Assembly (NCBI GenBank): GCA_028554795.2
Contig: CM068835.1
Location: 56,721,219-56,785,218, forward strand
Origin: Sinohyriopsis cumingii
Taxonomy: Eukaryota; Mollusca; Bivalvia; Unionida; Unionidae
DNA: 64,000 bases
Reading direction: 5' to 3'
The notes beneath the pieces are model-generated. The model was not told the DNA's origin. It was given only the letters and a program-made list of their open reading frames with translations, and searched no databases. The translations under genes were made by a program, and so were the position numbers. Below, one piece after another: positions 48,783 through 60,913 of this stretch (the stretch's first letter is position 1; each line of letters begins with the position of its first letter).

Positions 48783-49050
48783 TTGATATAATAATGATCT
48801 AATTAAAGCAGCAGAGAGGGTGCGACCTCAATGAAACGTCCGGAGGGTAAGCAAAACACACATACAAAGTTAGAAAAACACTAACGACTAAGACAATGTA
48901 ACAAAACACTAACCCAATTAGAGAAACTCTCGGTAATGTTAGAGGCTTTGGTTTTGGCGTTATTACGCTTATATTATTCATGTTCGAAGGAAACTTTTAT
49001 TTTAAACAAATTACGTTCCAGTAAAAGGTTTATTCACCCTCTGCTGCTGC
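48783..49050. repeat. Right terminal inverted repeat of the Polinton
   Basis: Reverse complement of the left repeat. It also has the inverted motif at both of its own ends (CACCCTCTGCTGCT at 49035-49048 outside; AGCAGAGAGGGTG at 48810-48822 inside). It contains an intact 60-codon open frame on the minus strand and ends three bases before the start codon of the first large gene. Confidence 0.9.
48799..48981 (-). CDS. Small membrane protein encoded within the right terminal repeat
   Basis: This is a 60-codon open frame with an ATG start, entirely inside the inverted repeat. The N-terminus is short and polar, followed by a strongly hydrophobic stretch (SLIGLVFCYIVLVVSVFLTL) long enough for one membrane span, then a Pro- and Cys-containing tail. 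The matching frame in the left repeat is disrupted, while its nucleotide sequence is the more conserved part of the repeat. The function is unknown. It could be a real small viral protein duplicated by the repeat, or an accidental open frame in conserved repeat DNA. Confidence 0.4.
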   Translation of the reverse strand: MNNISVITPKPKPLTLPRVSLIGLVFCYIVLVVSVFLTLYVCFAYPPDVSLRSHPLCCFN

Positions 49051-49056
49051 TAAACC
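49051..49056. repeat. Right target-site duplication of the Polinton
   Basis: TAAACC, identical to 35968-35973. Even the two bases before it (GC) agree on both sides, which can be chance or element end sequence. Confidence 0.85.
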
Positions 49057-49099
49057 TTAACTCACATTTTTGTATATCTGTAACCTTCACACCAAGGAC

Positions 49100-49800
49100 T
49101 AAAGGGCAAGTGTGCCTGTCGTACATTGAATTACCCTTGCCACGTAATAATTGGTTCCAAATAAGAAGAAACTCCATTGATATTCTTTAAACCAGAAGAC
49201 TAAAACGCAAACTTAAAATCTTTTATAACATTACAACTGGTTCAAGCCCGCCCGATCTAACATCTCTGATTCCACCATCTGTTAGTGGCATTACTCGCTA
49301 TAACTTAAGCAATGCAAACAATTTCCAATTTCCACACGCTAGAACAAGTCTTCTTACAACTCGTTTCTTCCTTGGGCAATTCGAAAATGAAATACATTAT
49401 TTACTGAGACTCGATAAACAGATTCAATAACAACTTCAAAATTACACTAAATACACGACGCACTTAAGTTTCCAGATTTTTTTATTGGGGTACAATGAAA
49501 GTGCAAATTCTTAATGCTCGACTTCAAATTACTGTTCATATAATCAACATTTATTTACAACGAATATAATCGAACCGCCGCTTTGTAAATGTGGATCTAC
49601 AGAACGGACACAACACTACTTCGTATCTTGCGTTTATTACCAAGAACATCTCATTGAACTGTTTCAATCCCTCACACCATATAGTAATTTAACGTTAGAT
49701 ACTTTCTTCTGAGGTAATACCACGCTTCTGTATGAAGTGAACATTTGTATGCTTGGTAAAGTTCATAAATGTCTTGAAAAGCCTAAATGATTTACTTAAG
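49100..49800 (+). pseudogene. LINE reverse transcriptase 3' end, beside the Polinton
   Basis: The frames give RRLKRKLKIFYNITTGSSPP, then SGITRYNLSNANNFQ, and near 49560 the cysteine/histidine block IIEPPLCKCGSTERTQHYFV and SCVYYQEHLIELF. The CxC(x)8H(x)4C arrangement near the end is typical of the C-terminus of many Jockey/CR1-like LINEs in invertebrates. Several stops are present. It begins within about 100 bp of the right end of the Polinton and reads away from it. No matching 5' part was seen left of the Polinton. Confidence 0.65.
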
Positions 49801-52590
49801 CGCACGTTATTGTAACACATGCACATCCACGTGCCATCAACAGTTACAAACAGCAATTTCTCTATGTTGTTTCAATGATTCGCATTCCCCTCCTCAAGGA
49901 CAAGCTTTAGAAGGTATCACTGTTAACTTTTAATCTTTTCTTTTGTTTCGTTTCATTTATTATGTTATTTTTTTTACTCCCGTTTCCCCTATAATTTGTT
50001 TCTCCATTTTGTACACCATGTCTGATACATTGTAACTGAAATCTGTCATTTTAACTTATTTCATTCATTAGTCTCGTCTTTCACCTACTCCTTGTTGTCT
50101 AACCTACTGCTTTATACACCTTGGCAAGATGCTGATGTTTAAGTAAGATGCTCTTCACTCTGAATATAAAGAAATTTAGTTTTTGTCACTAAACCGTAAT
50201 GTAATCTCCAAATGCAAATTTATAAACTAAAATGTTATCACTTTACCAAACCGATCAGGTGGTTCAGGAAATACGTGTACACGCAAATAACAATAACTGT
50301 AACCAAAACCTTAACATGAATATTCGCCGATCTCCACCTTGATCCAAAGGTCATAATGATGCACATCAACAACAATGAAAATCTATTAAGAGAACTTATG
50401 AAATACATGCAAAAGAAAACTGTCGTCTCTTTTCCAGGTAAAGTGTACTCGACATAAGCAAATACGCAAGTCACATGACACAGGCATTCCAAATCATAAT
50501 AACGTTCACTAGATAAGGAAAATTTATTCCAATCAATCATATCCCAAACTACATTACCAGACCTCTTTATTAAAGCTGATTTATTAGTTACTGGAACAAG
50601 GATACATATAACATACCAAATTAGCTTGCAGAAGAAAAAAAAACGTTTTATTCATGGTCTACAGATGTGCATGACTCTAATTTACATGACATTATCATTC
50701 ATATGAATTTTGGTGTCAAAGGCCACGAAATTCTTTGCAATTAAGAGTTTCAAGTTTTTTCGGGAGAAAAGCGTTTTGGCTTATTTTTAATAGTTTTAAC
50801 AGTGGCTAAAATATCGAATATTTTTGAAAACCTGTTTACCTATGGCATTTAACATATGACATACCTAAAATAAAACGCAATTTCTTGAGGCACATTAATT
50901 TTACCAAACATACCAAATTTGCTTGCCGAGATTTTATATTTTAAACTGCAGTCGAGATTTTATAAATAGTTTTCTGCATATATATTTCTGGACATGAACA
51001 AATATTTTCTTATAAATATGTTCCTATTAAAGCAACATAAACATACAATCATTGCAAGCCAGTAAATAATGATACCATGAATATCTGACCCATAATGTTT
51101 TTAGCCCATTTATGTCACAGCACCATATAGTCTGGCCATATGACTTTAAATGGGCCCAGCAGATAGTAAGCACTGTAATTAATCTGAAATGGCAGGATTA
51201 CTGAAATAATACATTGTATTTACATTGTCTATAACATTAACTGACTGGATAAACGAGTTACAATGTTGTAATTACTAAAACATAACAAATTATTAAATCA
51301 TGTGCCACATAAACAAGCAATTTATTTCCTTATGTTTTAGACCTTCATCAGAAAATAACAAGTTTGAAAACATTTTAAAACTATTTTAACAAAATCCTTA
51401 TATATGAGAGTACAATTGGTTCATCTATTCGAACCATAATGGTTACTGTTGCTAAGGATTAGTAACTTTATCTTTGCACTACATGTTCAGAGGATACATT
51501 CAAAACTAAATATCAATGTTTGGTGAAGTTTTGAAACTAAATCAAATTATGCTGCTGGTTTAAATGCAGTCGATTAACTATTTATACATATTTGTAACTG
51601 CGTCAGTAGAATCTAGGTTATCTTACCAGTTAGGATTTATGACAAGAGTATACGTTCAGCTCTGCTTATTTGGAAATAACGTGGTCAAAATAACTGGTGT
51701 AATTACCAAGCTGGGAATATAAACCTTAATTTTGCAATGGACGCTATGTGTTTTATATTGACGTGGTACATTGATTCTAGCCACATTAAATATAAATAAC
51801 TGTTTCAAGAAATATGATCTCTCCAGCTGTTTGTACCAAGATACTTAATTATCTTAAACTGATGCAATATTGATGGTCTGATTTCACAACTATTTTATTA
51901 ACTAACAGTTAAGCTGCTATTTCTCTTTTGTGTTTTCGCCATAGTTTTTAAACTCCACATTCATTTACTTTACATAGATACGTTAATTCCTATGATTTAT
52001 ATTTTACAATTATGCTTATTGTATTAATGAGTTATGTTCTGCACCTATGTGAACCTCTTGCAAGACATCACACCAATATCCTGGTACCAAAGAGCCCCGG
52101 TAATTCCCTTACTTTACATTAATAAATAAATGGCAAAGTAAATTCATCTACATGAACATATGATACTTTGCAATAGGCTTATATTCTCAATTTGCTAAAT
52201 GTTAATCTCATGACATTCTGGAAATGTTATTGACAAACCCAAAGTCGTTGAGAGAGAAGAAACATGTGAAGAGAGAGAGAAACTAATAGACTTCTTAACA
52301 GTTTCATTGGTAACTGGTTTGACTTCGCTGTAATGCATGTATCCAGCCAATGCTTCATGTCGCGAAAATGGTGGCTACGTAACCATAACAATCGGATATT
52401 CTTGTTGAAATCTTTAAGATGAAAAACACCTCCAAACCAGGATGACTAAGAACATTTCATTCCAAAATCCAGACTTTTGTAGCATTATTGTTATGAAAGG
52501 ACAGTAAACAAAACAGATAATAAGACTGCATAATTTTAGATACAATAATGGCTCCATACGTAAATATGGCTGAAAAGTAAGTGAAAACAT
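49800..52590 (-). other. Intronic noncoding stretch of the IAP gene
   Basis: Lies between the LINE end and the UBA/linker exon. The 100-codon frame at 50540-50238 has no recognisable features. Confidence 0.5.
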
Positions 52591-52595
52591 CTTAC

Positions 52596-52733
52596 CATTC
52601 ATCTGAGTGAGCGTGCTAGTACCTGGTGTGGGTGAAGAATTTATGTGCTCATGGGCTTCAGTAGTAAGTTCAGCACTATCTTCTTTATTTAGAATTAGTT
52701 CCATTATATCCGTGGATGTATAGTCCAATTTTC
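52596..52733 (-). CDS. IAP exon: end of UBA-like domain and linker
   Basis: The acceptor is attaaag|GA and the donor a strong AATG|GTAAGA. It reads KLDYTSTDIMELILNKEDSA and then a Ser/Thr/Pro-rich tail (SSPTPGTSTLTQ). STDIMELIL fits the third UBA helix; the tail is a flexible linker before the RING. Start and end phases (two bases, one base) connect exactly to the UBA exon and to the RING exon 19 kb away. The rest of the open frame downstream of the donor is intron. Confidence 0.75.
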
Positions 52734-53686
52734 CTTTAATTAAATAAAACGTCAATCACAGTGGTGAAACGATATTTAACATATTGTTCAAAATATATGT
52801 GTATATTTAAGGATATATATGACACGCAACTGACGCATAGATAAAAGCTTAGAGAGTTTAGCATGTCAGAAAATGTTAAAAGTAGCAGGGGGAAATTCTT
52901 AAAATTGTGCGAAAGAAACTTAATATAATTTACAAACTTGTGATATTTCATGGTCAGTTCATTTTATTTACCTTGATAGGTATTCAGTACCATTGGCAAA
53001 TGTGTCAGATTTGTTGTTATAACAAACAAATATCCAGCGTTGAATTGTATGCAGCATGACACCATTGCTAAACAAATAGCAAAGATGTCTACACAGTCCG
53101 CTATAGAGTGAAAGGTGCACAAGAAAAGAAGTCGAAGAAAGCCATTGCGATGTAAGTTTGTGGAATGATTCGAAAAGCTAACAACTATCACAAAAGTCAT
53201 TATTACGACCTTAAATTTCAGCTTGCAAAGGACTTTTGTCGAAGTAAATTAGGATTTAATTTAGCTTCTGCAGTTTGGTTATAAGAACGAAGTCTTTGCT
53301 CAACCAGGCAACATAATAGCAAATGAAGGCAGCATTGTAGAAATTGCACTTAGCACAATAAAGAAAAGACGAGGAGACAAGTACTGCAGTTAACGATCAT
53401 TAAATATTGATAACTTCAAACAAATAAAATCAATTATATTTATTGCATTAATAAATCAGGGTAAAAACATAACACAATAAGTATCGTTTGTTAAAAAGGT
53501 GCAAGAGCAAAAAGATAGATCAAACAATTTGAGGATTATATTTTCCTGCATTTAAACAAAATAATTATTCTTCACATTTATTTAAGGCTCTAGTGGTCTG
53601 TAGTAGCTTTGAGTTCAGCTAGTAGCAGAGATGACACATGCCAGTAGAAGTTGCCCAGTAAGCAATTTCCTTCACTTTTGACTGAC

Positions 53687-53690
<4 letters not shown>

Positions 53691-53777
<87 letters not shown>

Positions 53778-53795
53778 TAAATAGATAGATAGATC
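53691..53795. repeat. (AT)n microsatellite with (GATA)n end
   Basis: AT array to about 53775, then four GATA-like units. It lies in an IAP intron. Confidence 0.95.
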
Positions 53796-54744
53796 TATTT
53801 TATATTTGACAGATGTGAAAAATGAAAAGATAAAGTATAAACCTTGATAACGATTGGTCAACCATGGGGAAAACACAGACATCCCCAACAAGAAGTGGCA
53901 ATGAAAACTATGTTATCTTCTTAGTGTCTTTTCCAAGAGAAAAACAACGGATGTAGAAACCATGACATGGCTCGTGTAATTTGGATTAGCAGAACTAAGA
54001 AAGTAAATTCAGGATGTAAACCTGTAAGTATATTTTGCCATTCTTATTACCAGCTAAAGAAGACCGTGTATGCCTTATCACTTGCATGTTATTTATAGGT
54101 ACCCAGCAATGTTATGAAATCTGGCATCTGACGCCTAAATCCGAAACATTCTTTATAAAAAATGTTAACGTGGAATGTAGCAAAACAATTGGCTTGTGGC
54201 AGTCCACGAAACATCTGTTTTAGTTATTCAGAAACAAATGTAATAACCAAAACGTAAATCACCTATTACGTGAGTGTACATGATTAGTTTACAAAAGGTG
54301 CTGGCCATCTGCGTCCATTGTTTGTTTACAATATTAAGTAGTTCCTATATGAGTACAATATGAAGTTGCGCGCGAGTTCAGTCTCGGAAATTACTGAACG
54401 ATTCTGGCAAAGGTAACGGAGAAAAATATGAGCATATAATAAAAATGTTTACACCTTTTTGCTAGATTCATCATCTGCTGAGGAGGAATAACATCCATTG
54501 GATATTAAACACCCTTGAACAGTGTATGCGCAATCACGATATTCTTATTTATTCGATTACCATGGTGTGACAGGCCAGTTTGCTTCAATTGCGCCGCCGT
54601 TAGAACTTTCACATGTTGATGTGATTTAAAACACCAAACCAAACCAAGCCTAAATTCTAGAAGCACATATAGCTAGTCGTTTTGCAGTATCCTAGGGCTG
54701 TGTATGATACAACTATAGCTGCAATTATATTTTACAGCTAACTG

Positions 54745-56340
54745 TCGTTAGGTCATGTTATATTCATTATATTGCCGAAACCATATAAAGTTTTGATTTC
54801 TAATGACACACGGATTTTCGTGTCGTCTATGAACAAGACTGCTGCAAGATCTGCCCACCAGCGAGACAGGTACAAAAGAACTGACAGTATTTTTTCTTCG
54901 CATGTTTTTCGGGGTAGGTGACCCATTTCTTAGGTACATTACAACACGTTTTCTAACCCTTAACAATGTATTGATAATGCTTAGGTGATTCAGAATTTGA
55001 GTATATGTTATTGGGTTCAATCTGTTTCTACCATCTAGTCCAGAGCCCATAACACTCTTCATTGTTATTTTGCTGGATGATTGTGTAGATGCTATATCTC
55101 TTTGTTCTACGGCACACCATGCCGTATCTAGATTCGTTATTCTGTGTGGCTCCGTGATAGTTTCGCGCCCCATTCTCGACTCCTAATGTAAAACTATGGT
55201 TTTAATTTTATTTTAGTGTATTTGAATAAATGGCTTTTGTTTATGTTTATTTTCACCCCCTCATTATCTGCATTGTTGTGTATTATTTTCATTAATGTTT
55301 GCAATTAGATACATTCTGAATAGAAGATTATTAAGCATCAATTGGACCACCAAAACATAGGTATTATCAATAACATCAGTATCTACAGGAGCATGTGAAT
55401 TATCAATAAGCATCCATAAGCTATTGTCTGCTACGATGTCTAGAATGATATGGTATTTTGCTTCTGTAGTTTCGACTAAATGCTTGATTCATCGTAGTCA
55501 TACAGGGCATTAAAATCTCACTTCCTTCGATTTTTATAATAGAAAATATGGTGGTCTGTATATCACTGACCAGTGTTTTGTTGTCCTTTGTGTCTCCAGT
55601 CTTGTTCAGTTTATGGATGAATGTTTTGTGATAAACATTGGTGGAAGCCTTTCCGGCATCTACTTAAATGAGTCAGAGGGTTTTTGTGGTCCTTGGCTTT
55701 TGCAATGCATCTACACAAATGACGTCAGAATGTGACGTTTTGTTAGACGTGTGATTATTTTATGTGTTGTTTGCTTGCTGTAAATCATCATTGAACTGTC
55801 TTCAGTAGGGTTTAAGACTGTAAAAATATTTTTCAAGATTTGTTTCGTTTATCTTGCTATCAACTAAACATTGTGTCATATCATTGCAGTGGGTCCGATG
55901 TTCTTTTCTCTTAGCCTTGTTATGGAATAACTTGGTGTTTATCTCCGTTTCACCGTATAGTTGATCAAGATGAACTCTGTTGGATTAGGACAAAGATAAC
56001 GTGCAAGTTGTAATTATGTAGGCACATGGAGCTTTGTTTATAATGAGGCTTCGGATGGATTCACTTTCTTCAGCTGCGTGATAATTCACAAACATGTTCT
56101 GAATGGTTGTTAATGTAATGGCAAGCTTTGTAACATAAACACACTGGCCGAACAGGAAACTCGAACCCACACGGACACAGATGATGTGGCAGTAATCGGT
56201 AGAGGCAAACGCTTTTGACTCCTCTGTCATCCAGGTTACTCTTCTTCTGAAACTTTCAATAAGAGATGAAAATGCTGTGTCTTGGAAGGACATATTGACC
56301 ATGCTGTTCGTAGGCCCTTCCTGTCTTTAGGCATTTAGCG
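54745..56340 (-). pseudogene. Possible retroelement-like coding remnant
   Basis: The minus strand holds a 141-codon frame (55173-54748) and further protein-like pieces upstream in shifted frames, for example KASTNVYHKTFIHKLNKTGD (about 55.63 kb) and GSEILMPCMTTM (about 55.5 kb). A truncated SINE overlaps its upstream end. I could not place it in a family. Confidence 0.25.
56100..56240 (-). mobile_element. Truncated SINE, family B
   Basis: On the minus strand GTTTGCCTCTACCGATTACT, then GTCCGTGTGGGTTCGAGTTT (B box) and CGGCCAGTGTG correspond to the first half of the SINE at 33298-33200. The 3' half is not recognisable. Confidence 0.55.
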
Positions 56341-57280
56341 GTTTTCAAAGAGTGGTGATTAGTTTTCTAGAATTTACATTGGAGCCCTTAGTTTAGTTTG
56401 CTTCAGGAATTTGTATGAGTTTATTCAGAAGCCTTTTGGAGCTGGAATTTGTTTCATTATGTTTTCATAGCAATCTCTCTTACATCCGACGCTACATGAT
56501 ATAATGTATGCCTAAGATGTATATTTGGATTGTGTTCTCGCCTTACTGCCGAGGTTCTCCAGAATACAGAAAGCTTAACTGGTTCTCATTGCATATTTGC
56601 AGTCTGGATTGGTGAAGTGCAGCTTACATCTTTTAGTCACTTACATCCTTGCCTCAGGCTTTAATATGATACTACCGTGGTATAGAATAGCTGCTGTTGT
56701 GGCAATGTAGAACACGTTCTGATGATGGAGAATTTGCAGATTTCGCCTGATGCTGATACACAGCTTGATCCTTTGAAAGTCCATCTGCTCTGGTAGATCT
56801 GTTGCGATGCCTGTCACATGTATCCTACGTTGATTTCTTCATTGCATTCGGGACAACTGTTTTTCACATCCCCTCACTTATTTTTTAATTATTTATTTTT
56901 GTTTGGGTTTTTTTGTTTTGTTCTTTTACAAATGACAAGGCGGAAACGTGATTAGTGTACTTTTTATACAAAGATGATGAAAGCAATATAAAAAGAATTT
57001 TCAAGGCACAGTTAGAACCGAACAACAACTTCAAACATCAGACTTCATTCTAACATCTACACGTTAATGTCTTCTTTCAGAACTAGCATTAATGTACCTA
57101 AAATGATGCTTCATTTGAATATGTAATTTGATGCAACATACACGCACATTGGATAAAAGCGGTAGATGTAAAGTTGGGAAGTAATTTGCATGTAACAATT
57201 GCCTTGTAAAGCTTTGTTCTTTTCTACAGAGTAGGACTTATTGTAGGAGTAATGCAATCAAATACTGCTTTTGTGTTTAC

Positions 57281-57385
57281 CTTTTGTAAGCAATTCGTTG
57301 ATTGTTCTCGCTACTATTTCCTTTGAATACCCCGCATCCAACACGCACTTTGCAGTATCAGTTTCAAGAACATTTTCAGAGTTTG
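57281..57385 (-). CDS. IAP exon: first part of UBA-like domain
   Basis: The acceptor is tttgcag|CA and the donor AAAG|GTAAAC. It reads NSENVLETDTAKCVLDAGYS and then KEIVARTINELLTKG. The segment VLDAGYSKEIVARTI matches the loop and second helix of UBA domains of IAPs (the MGY/MGF-type loop, here AGY). The UBA of cIAP/XIAP proteins binds polyubiquitin chains; that role is inferred from the family. The domain continues in the exon at 52733. Confidence 0.75.
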
Positions 57386-58150
57386 CTGCAAATACATATA
57401 TAGATTTTAATCTGTACAATGTTAAGATCATACATACAGATATAAACACATATACATACATACGTTCGATTCATTCAGACTAATGAGTGTAACAATTAAA
57501 TGATAGAATATGTAACAAACTATTAAATCACATTTATTTTATTCTCTCATGGACAATACTTAATGTTCAGTCATATGTCTCTTTCTCTAGCAATCAGTAG
57601 TGTGTAGAGCAAATATGTGTAGAATTTATCCCAGATTAAATATAGTAAATTTGCAATATTAAACAAGTACAATAAAAGTCAGCATGCGTTTTTTGCAGAG
57701 ATCAGTTTGACATTAATGTTCAGAATTACTAATATACCTTTCATAAAATGGACGACAGGCAATAAACTGCAGATGTCTCAATATCGTACCTGTCAGTTCC
57801 ACTCGTCTCTTATATACCTTAATGACCAAACCACATCTTAATAAATGTTGTCTACACACCTTCAACTATACATTTTTAGCACTTGAAGAATCCATCACAC
57901 TATAAATTTAGCTTTAAAAAGCATTTATATTTACTGTTATAAAAATACATTATAAAAAATGTTTCATTTCCTCGCAAACGAATGTTAATAAGTAAAGACA
58001 ATAACAACGTAAACATAAATCTTACAATAAATTGACATGTTTAGTAGTAGCAAATCCGCATCATGTGAACAAATGTTGACCACAGCAACTTAAACAATTC
58101 TAATAAAATTCTGAATATCAACTCTTTTATAATTAGTATAAACATATTAC

Positions 58151-58247
58151 CTTCATCAAGATGAGGATTCAACTCATTTCTCAAACAAGGCGCATCTGCC
58201 ATCGGATTATTCGGTTGAAACGTTGAATGAACTACTGCATCTTCCTC
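58151..58247 (-). CDS. IAP exon: linker between BIR and UBA
   Basis: The chosen start follows tttaaag (TTTAAAG|GAGGAA) because it gives phase 0, matching the previous exon, and the donor is GAAG|GTAATA. It reads EEDAVVHSTFQPNNPMADAP followed by CLRNELNPHLDE, with no recognised domain. The frame is also open further upstream, through an (AT)n array that lies only about 30 bp from the acceptor, so an alternative start inside or beyond the array cannot be excluded. The acceptor has a poor pyrimidine tract, which makes the start the least certain of the chain. Confidence 0.65.
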
Positions 58248-58276
58248 CTTTAAATCAACCATGATTTCATGATTTG

Positions 58277-58279
<3 letters not shown>

Positions 58280-58348
<69 letters not shown>
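58280..58348. repeat. (AT)n microsatellite next to an IAP exon
   Basis: Its exon-side end is about 30 bp from the inferred acceptor of the exon at 58247. Confidence 0.95.
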
Positions 58349-58350
<2 letters not shown>

Positions 58351-58727
58351 TCAAACACAGGAAAAGTAACGTTTATAGAAACATTAGCTGTAGGCGTCTT
58401 GCACATCGATACACTTGATATACAATATCAGACGATAAATCTAGCCGAGTGCTTTTAGTCGCAGGCAAGTGTTTAAAACTCACAAAAATAACATAACTCA
58501 AGCATAACTGTATTTAACTGACAATATGTATATTTGTTGTATCTATATATAAATTCTAACGTTATTTACTTTTAATTCAATTTATAAATAAAAAAATTGT
58601 TACATATACACAAGTTCTCTATTGAGTTATGATTTTCAATGTAAGAGGTAACATGGACAATTTAAGTCAAAATACCTTTACCAATATCTATATAAAGAGA
58701 AAAATAAGAAATAAAAATTTCTTATAC

Positions 58728-58903
58728 CTCATCTGAATCTTCTGCCATTCTCCTCACAAGATCAATGAATTCTTGCCCTTTTACACGTTTCACAAATGGG
58801 CATTGTGGAAACCAGCGCGCATGTTCAACCCAAGGTTCGTCTTCGGGATCCCAATTTTTAAGTCCTCCATCACATGCAAAACATCGGACTGTATCTTGTA
58901 AAC
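58728..58903 (-). CDS. IAP exon: zinc-binding half of second BIR
   Basis: The acceptor is aaaatcag|GT and the donor GAG|GTATAA. The exon reads LQDTVRCFACDGGLKNWDP and then EDEPWVEHARWFPQCPFV, so all zinc ligands (CFAC, H, C) and the conserved Trp after the CxxC are present. The hydrophobic, acidic groove residues around GGLKNWDPEDEPWVEHA match the type of BIR that binds IAP-binding motifs in caspases and their antagonists (family knowledge; binding is inferred). It closes with a helix KGQEFIDLVRRMAEDSDE. Confidence 0.93.
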
Positions 58904-58979
58904 CTGATTTTAAGAATACAATATATGTAGACAGTGACATTTTGACATGCACACATAAATTACTTTTTCAGTTTGTTTA

Positions 58980-60730
58980 AGCTTACCTTCCGAACTTTTG
59001 GTCGAATAAAATCACGTTTGGAGCAAACTCTTTCACAAACATATAATATGTTCTCATGATTGCTTTGTGACTATTTTGCAGAAGCCAATCTAGCAAAGTG
59101 AACAACAACTACACTACCTAACACTACGAAGTAGAAATGCATAAAAGCCTCCTATATCAGTATATTTTAAAACAAAATAAATCATAATCACAGAAATAAA
59201 TCTTAGCATAGTACATGTATTACTTTAAAACAGAACTAATTTAGAAGAGAGACTGATATGGTCATATGTTTTGTGAGATTTATATTTACTCTATAAGATT
59301 CTGAAAATACAAAGTTCCGTTTAAGGAGAACCAGCACAAAGATCTTGGCATGTATGATGTATTCTGATACTGGAAGCTTTGACATACACCCGAATAATCG
59401 TCAAACAATCCAACACTGCATCTCGTCTAATTCGACTAACCTAGACCAACTCATTATAGATCTAATAACCAATCAGAAAAATTATTTAACCTCTTTACAA
59501 ACATAAAAAACTGGCTTGTATCATTTTGGCAGGTTGAACATCACCAAGCTCTGTTCGCTACAGCCGGTTTATTTAGTATAAAGTTAAATAAACCTGAACG
59601 GCAATGTAATAAGAAGACGGTGTAGCGAAAACCAAGAATACATAACACTCAGTACATGTACTACTCATATTTTTGAAACCAGAACATGCGCCTTCCTTCT
59701 GGTTTAGTCCCAATTCACTCATTCTCCCCTGTATCTTCTACTTTCCCAACATGATTTAAGTGGCTTCACAAGCCTGTCACGTTTGCTAAGCCCCAGCTAT
59801 AAAGTCATGTATAAGATATAATCTACCTATCTTTTAATATGACCGCGGCCATGTGTTTGATGTCTAATGATTTCAGCGAAGTTAGTGTTGAACACTTGCG
59901 CATGGTTAACAATATCAGCCCCAGACTGGAAACTTGAATCGGCAAGGTGATAGGTCGCACCAAATCACATCTATGCGTTAAGGTTCGTCTAAGATCAAAA
60001 AGAAAGCCCATGGGTTGAAAGGAGCGTATCCTTATCCGTCTCCACGTTGACAGACAGCGAGAGGGACATTGTCCGCTACGTTTGATTGGATCGATTCACA
60101 ACGATATCCAATCAAATTCGAGATACAAGGAGTGATTACAATTCAAACCCGAATGATACTTTCCGAACTGGTAAGAGAACGTTTAGTATTCGCCAGGAAG
60201 AATTGCAGATTAATATTACAACAGGTTATCGTATCAGCGTTGACACAGTGTTTGCAGATTATTATTAAATATTTTAAAGAGAAGGATTAAGCTGGAGGTA
60301 TTTGCACCAAAGAATGTTTAGGATAGTAGTGCATGTACGTTTGATGGTCCGGTGAAGTTTTCATTTTCTAAATTAAGTGCAAATAAATAAAGCAAATTAT
60401 ATGATTCATTATTAAAAGGGAGGATACAGATTGTTCTAAACAAGAGGGAATATAGACCAATATGTACTTGGCCTAATTTATCGATTTCAAGTTAACAAAT
60501 ACAGGACAAGACGCACTACCAGTATAATCGCAATAAGCGTATGTCACTTGTTCAGATCTTTGTAGAAAAAATAATCAATTTTACAGAAACCTTTGATAAT
60601 AAAAACCATTCATTATTAACCAGGTGAAAGTAAAGGCTGTACTTTAGCATGAGAGCATGAGGAAACACAGAACGACATGTTTTATCACAAGGGTACAGAC
60701 CAATATGAATACACATCAACTCATGACAAG
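58980..60730 (-). other. Intronic noncoding stretch of the IAP gene
   Basis: Separates the two halves of the second BIR. Short frames at 59.8-60.3 kb are not convincing. Confidence 0.5.
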
Positions 60731-60739
60731 ATGTACTAC

Positions 60740-60913
60740 CTGTATAATAGAAGCCAGCATCTGCCACCTCTTCGGGTCTTTGCCTGACCTCACTCGGCCA
60801 GCGATCAAACGAAGACAATCGGATACTGTAGGTTTGATACTGTGGACTTCGGATATGGTCCGATTCAGTCCACAGACCAGGATTTCTCGATGTCACCCAT
60901 GACGATCCTTGAA
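60740..60913 (-). CDS. IAP exon: linker plus first half of second BIR
   Basis: The exon begins after the acceptor catgtgcag and ends at ACAG|GTAGTA. The first 24 codons are linker. Codons from about 27 read TYSIRLSSFDRWPSEVRQRP and then EEVADAGFYYTG, which is the standard N-terminal half of a BIR (R..SF..WP, P..(L/V)A.AGFyYtG). The terminal single G joins GT of the next exon to make the Gly of the YYTG turn, exactly where many IAP genes carry an intron. The longer open frame upstream of the acceptor is probably intron. Confidence 0.85.

Larger units (their letters stand above)
35974..49050. mobile_element. Polinton/Maverick (adintovirus-like) element, near full length, decayed
   Basis: This is a 13,077-bp element with long terminal inverted repeats, 6-bp target duplications and the full Polinton signature: protein-primed-type DNA polymerase B, retroviral-type integrase, FtsK/HerA-type packaging ATPase, adenovirus-type cysteine protease and a set of virion proteins. 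Most genes run leftwards (minus strand); integrase and the PLA2 protein run rightwards. Every gene carries stops or frameshifts and two catalytic residues are lost, so the copy is not autonomous. It lies in the last intron of the IAP gene. A GC-richer LINE fragment is nested at about 41680-42930. Confidence 0.93.

Noticed and set aside
58041..58406. A single 121-codon protein through the (AT)n array
   Set aside because: Phase, acceptor and donor support only 58247-58151 as exon; the rest includes the array and intron on both sides.
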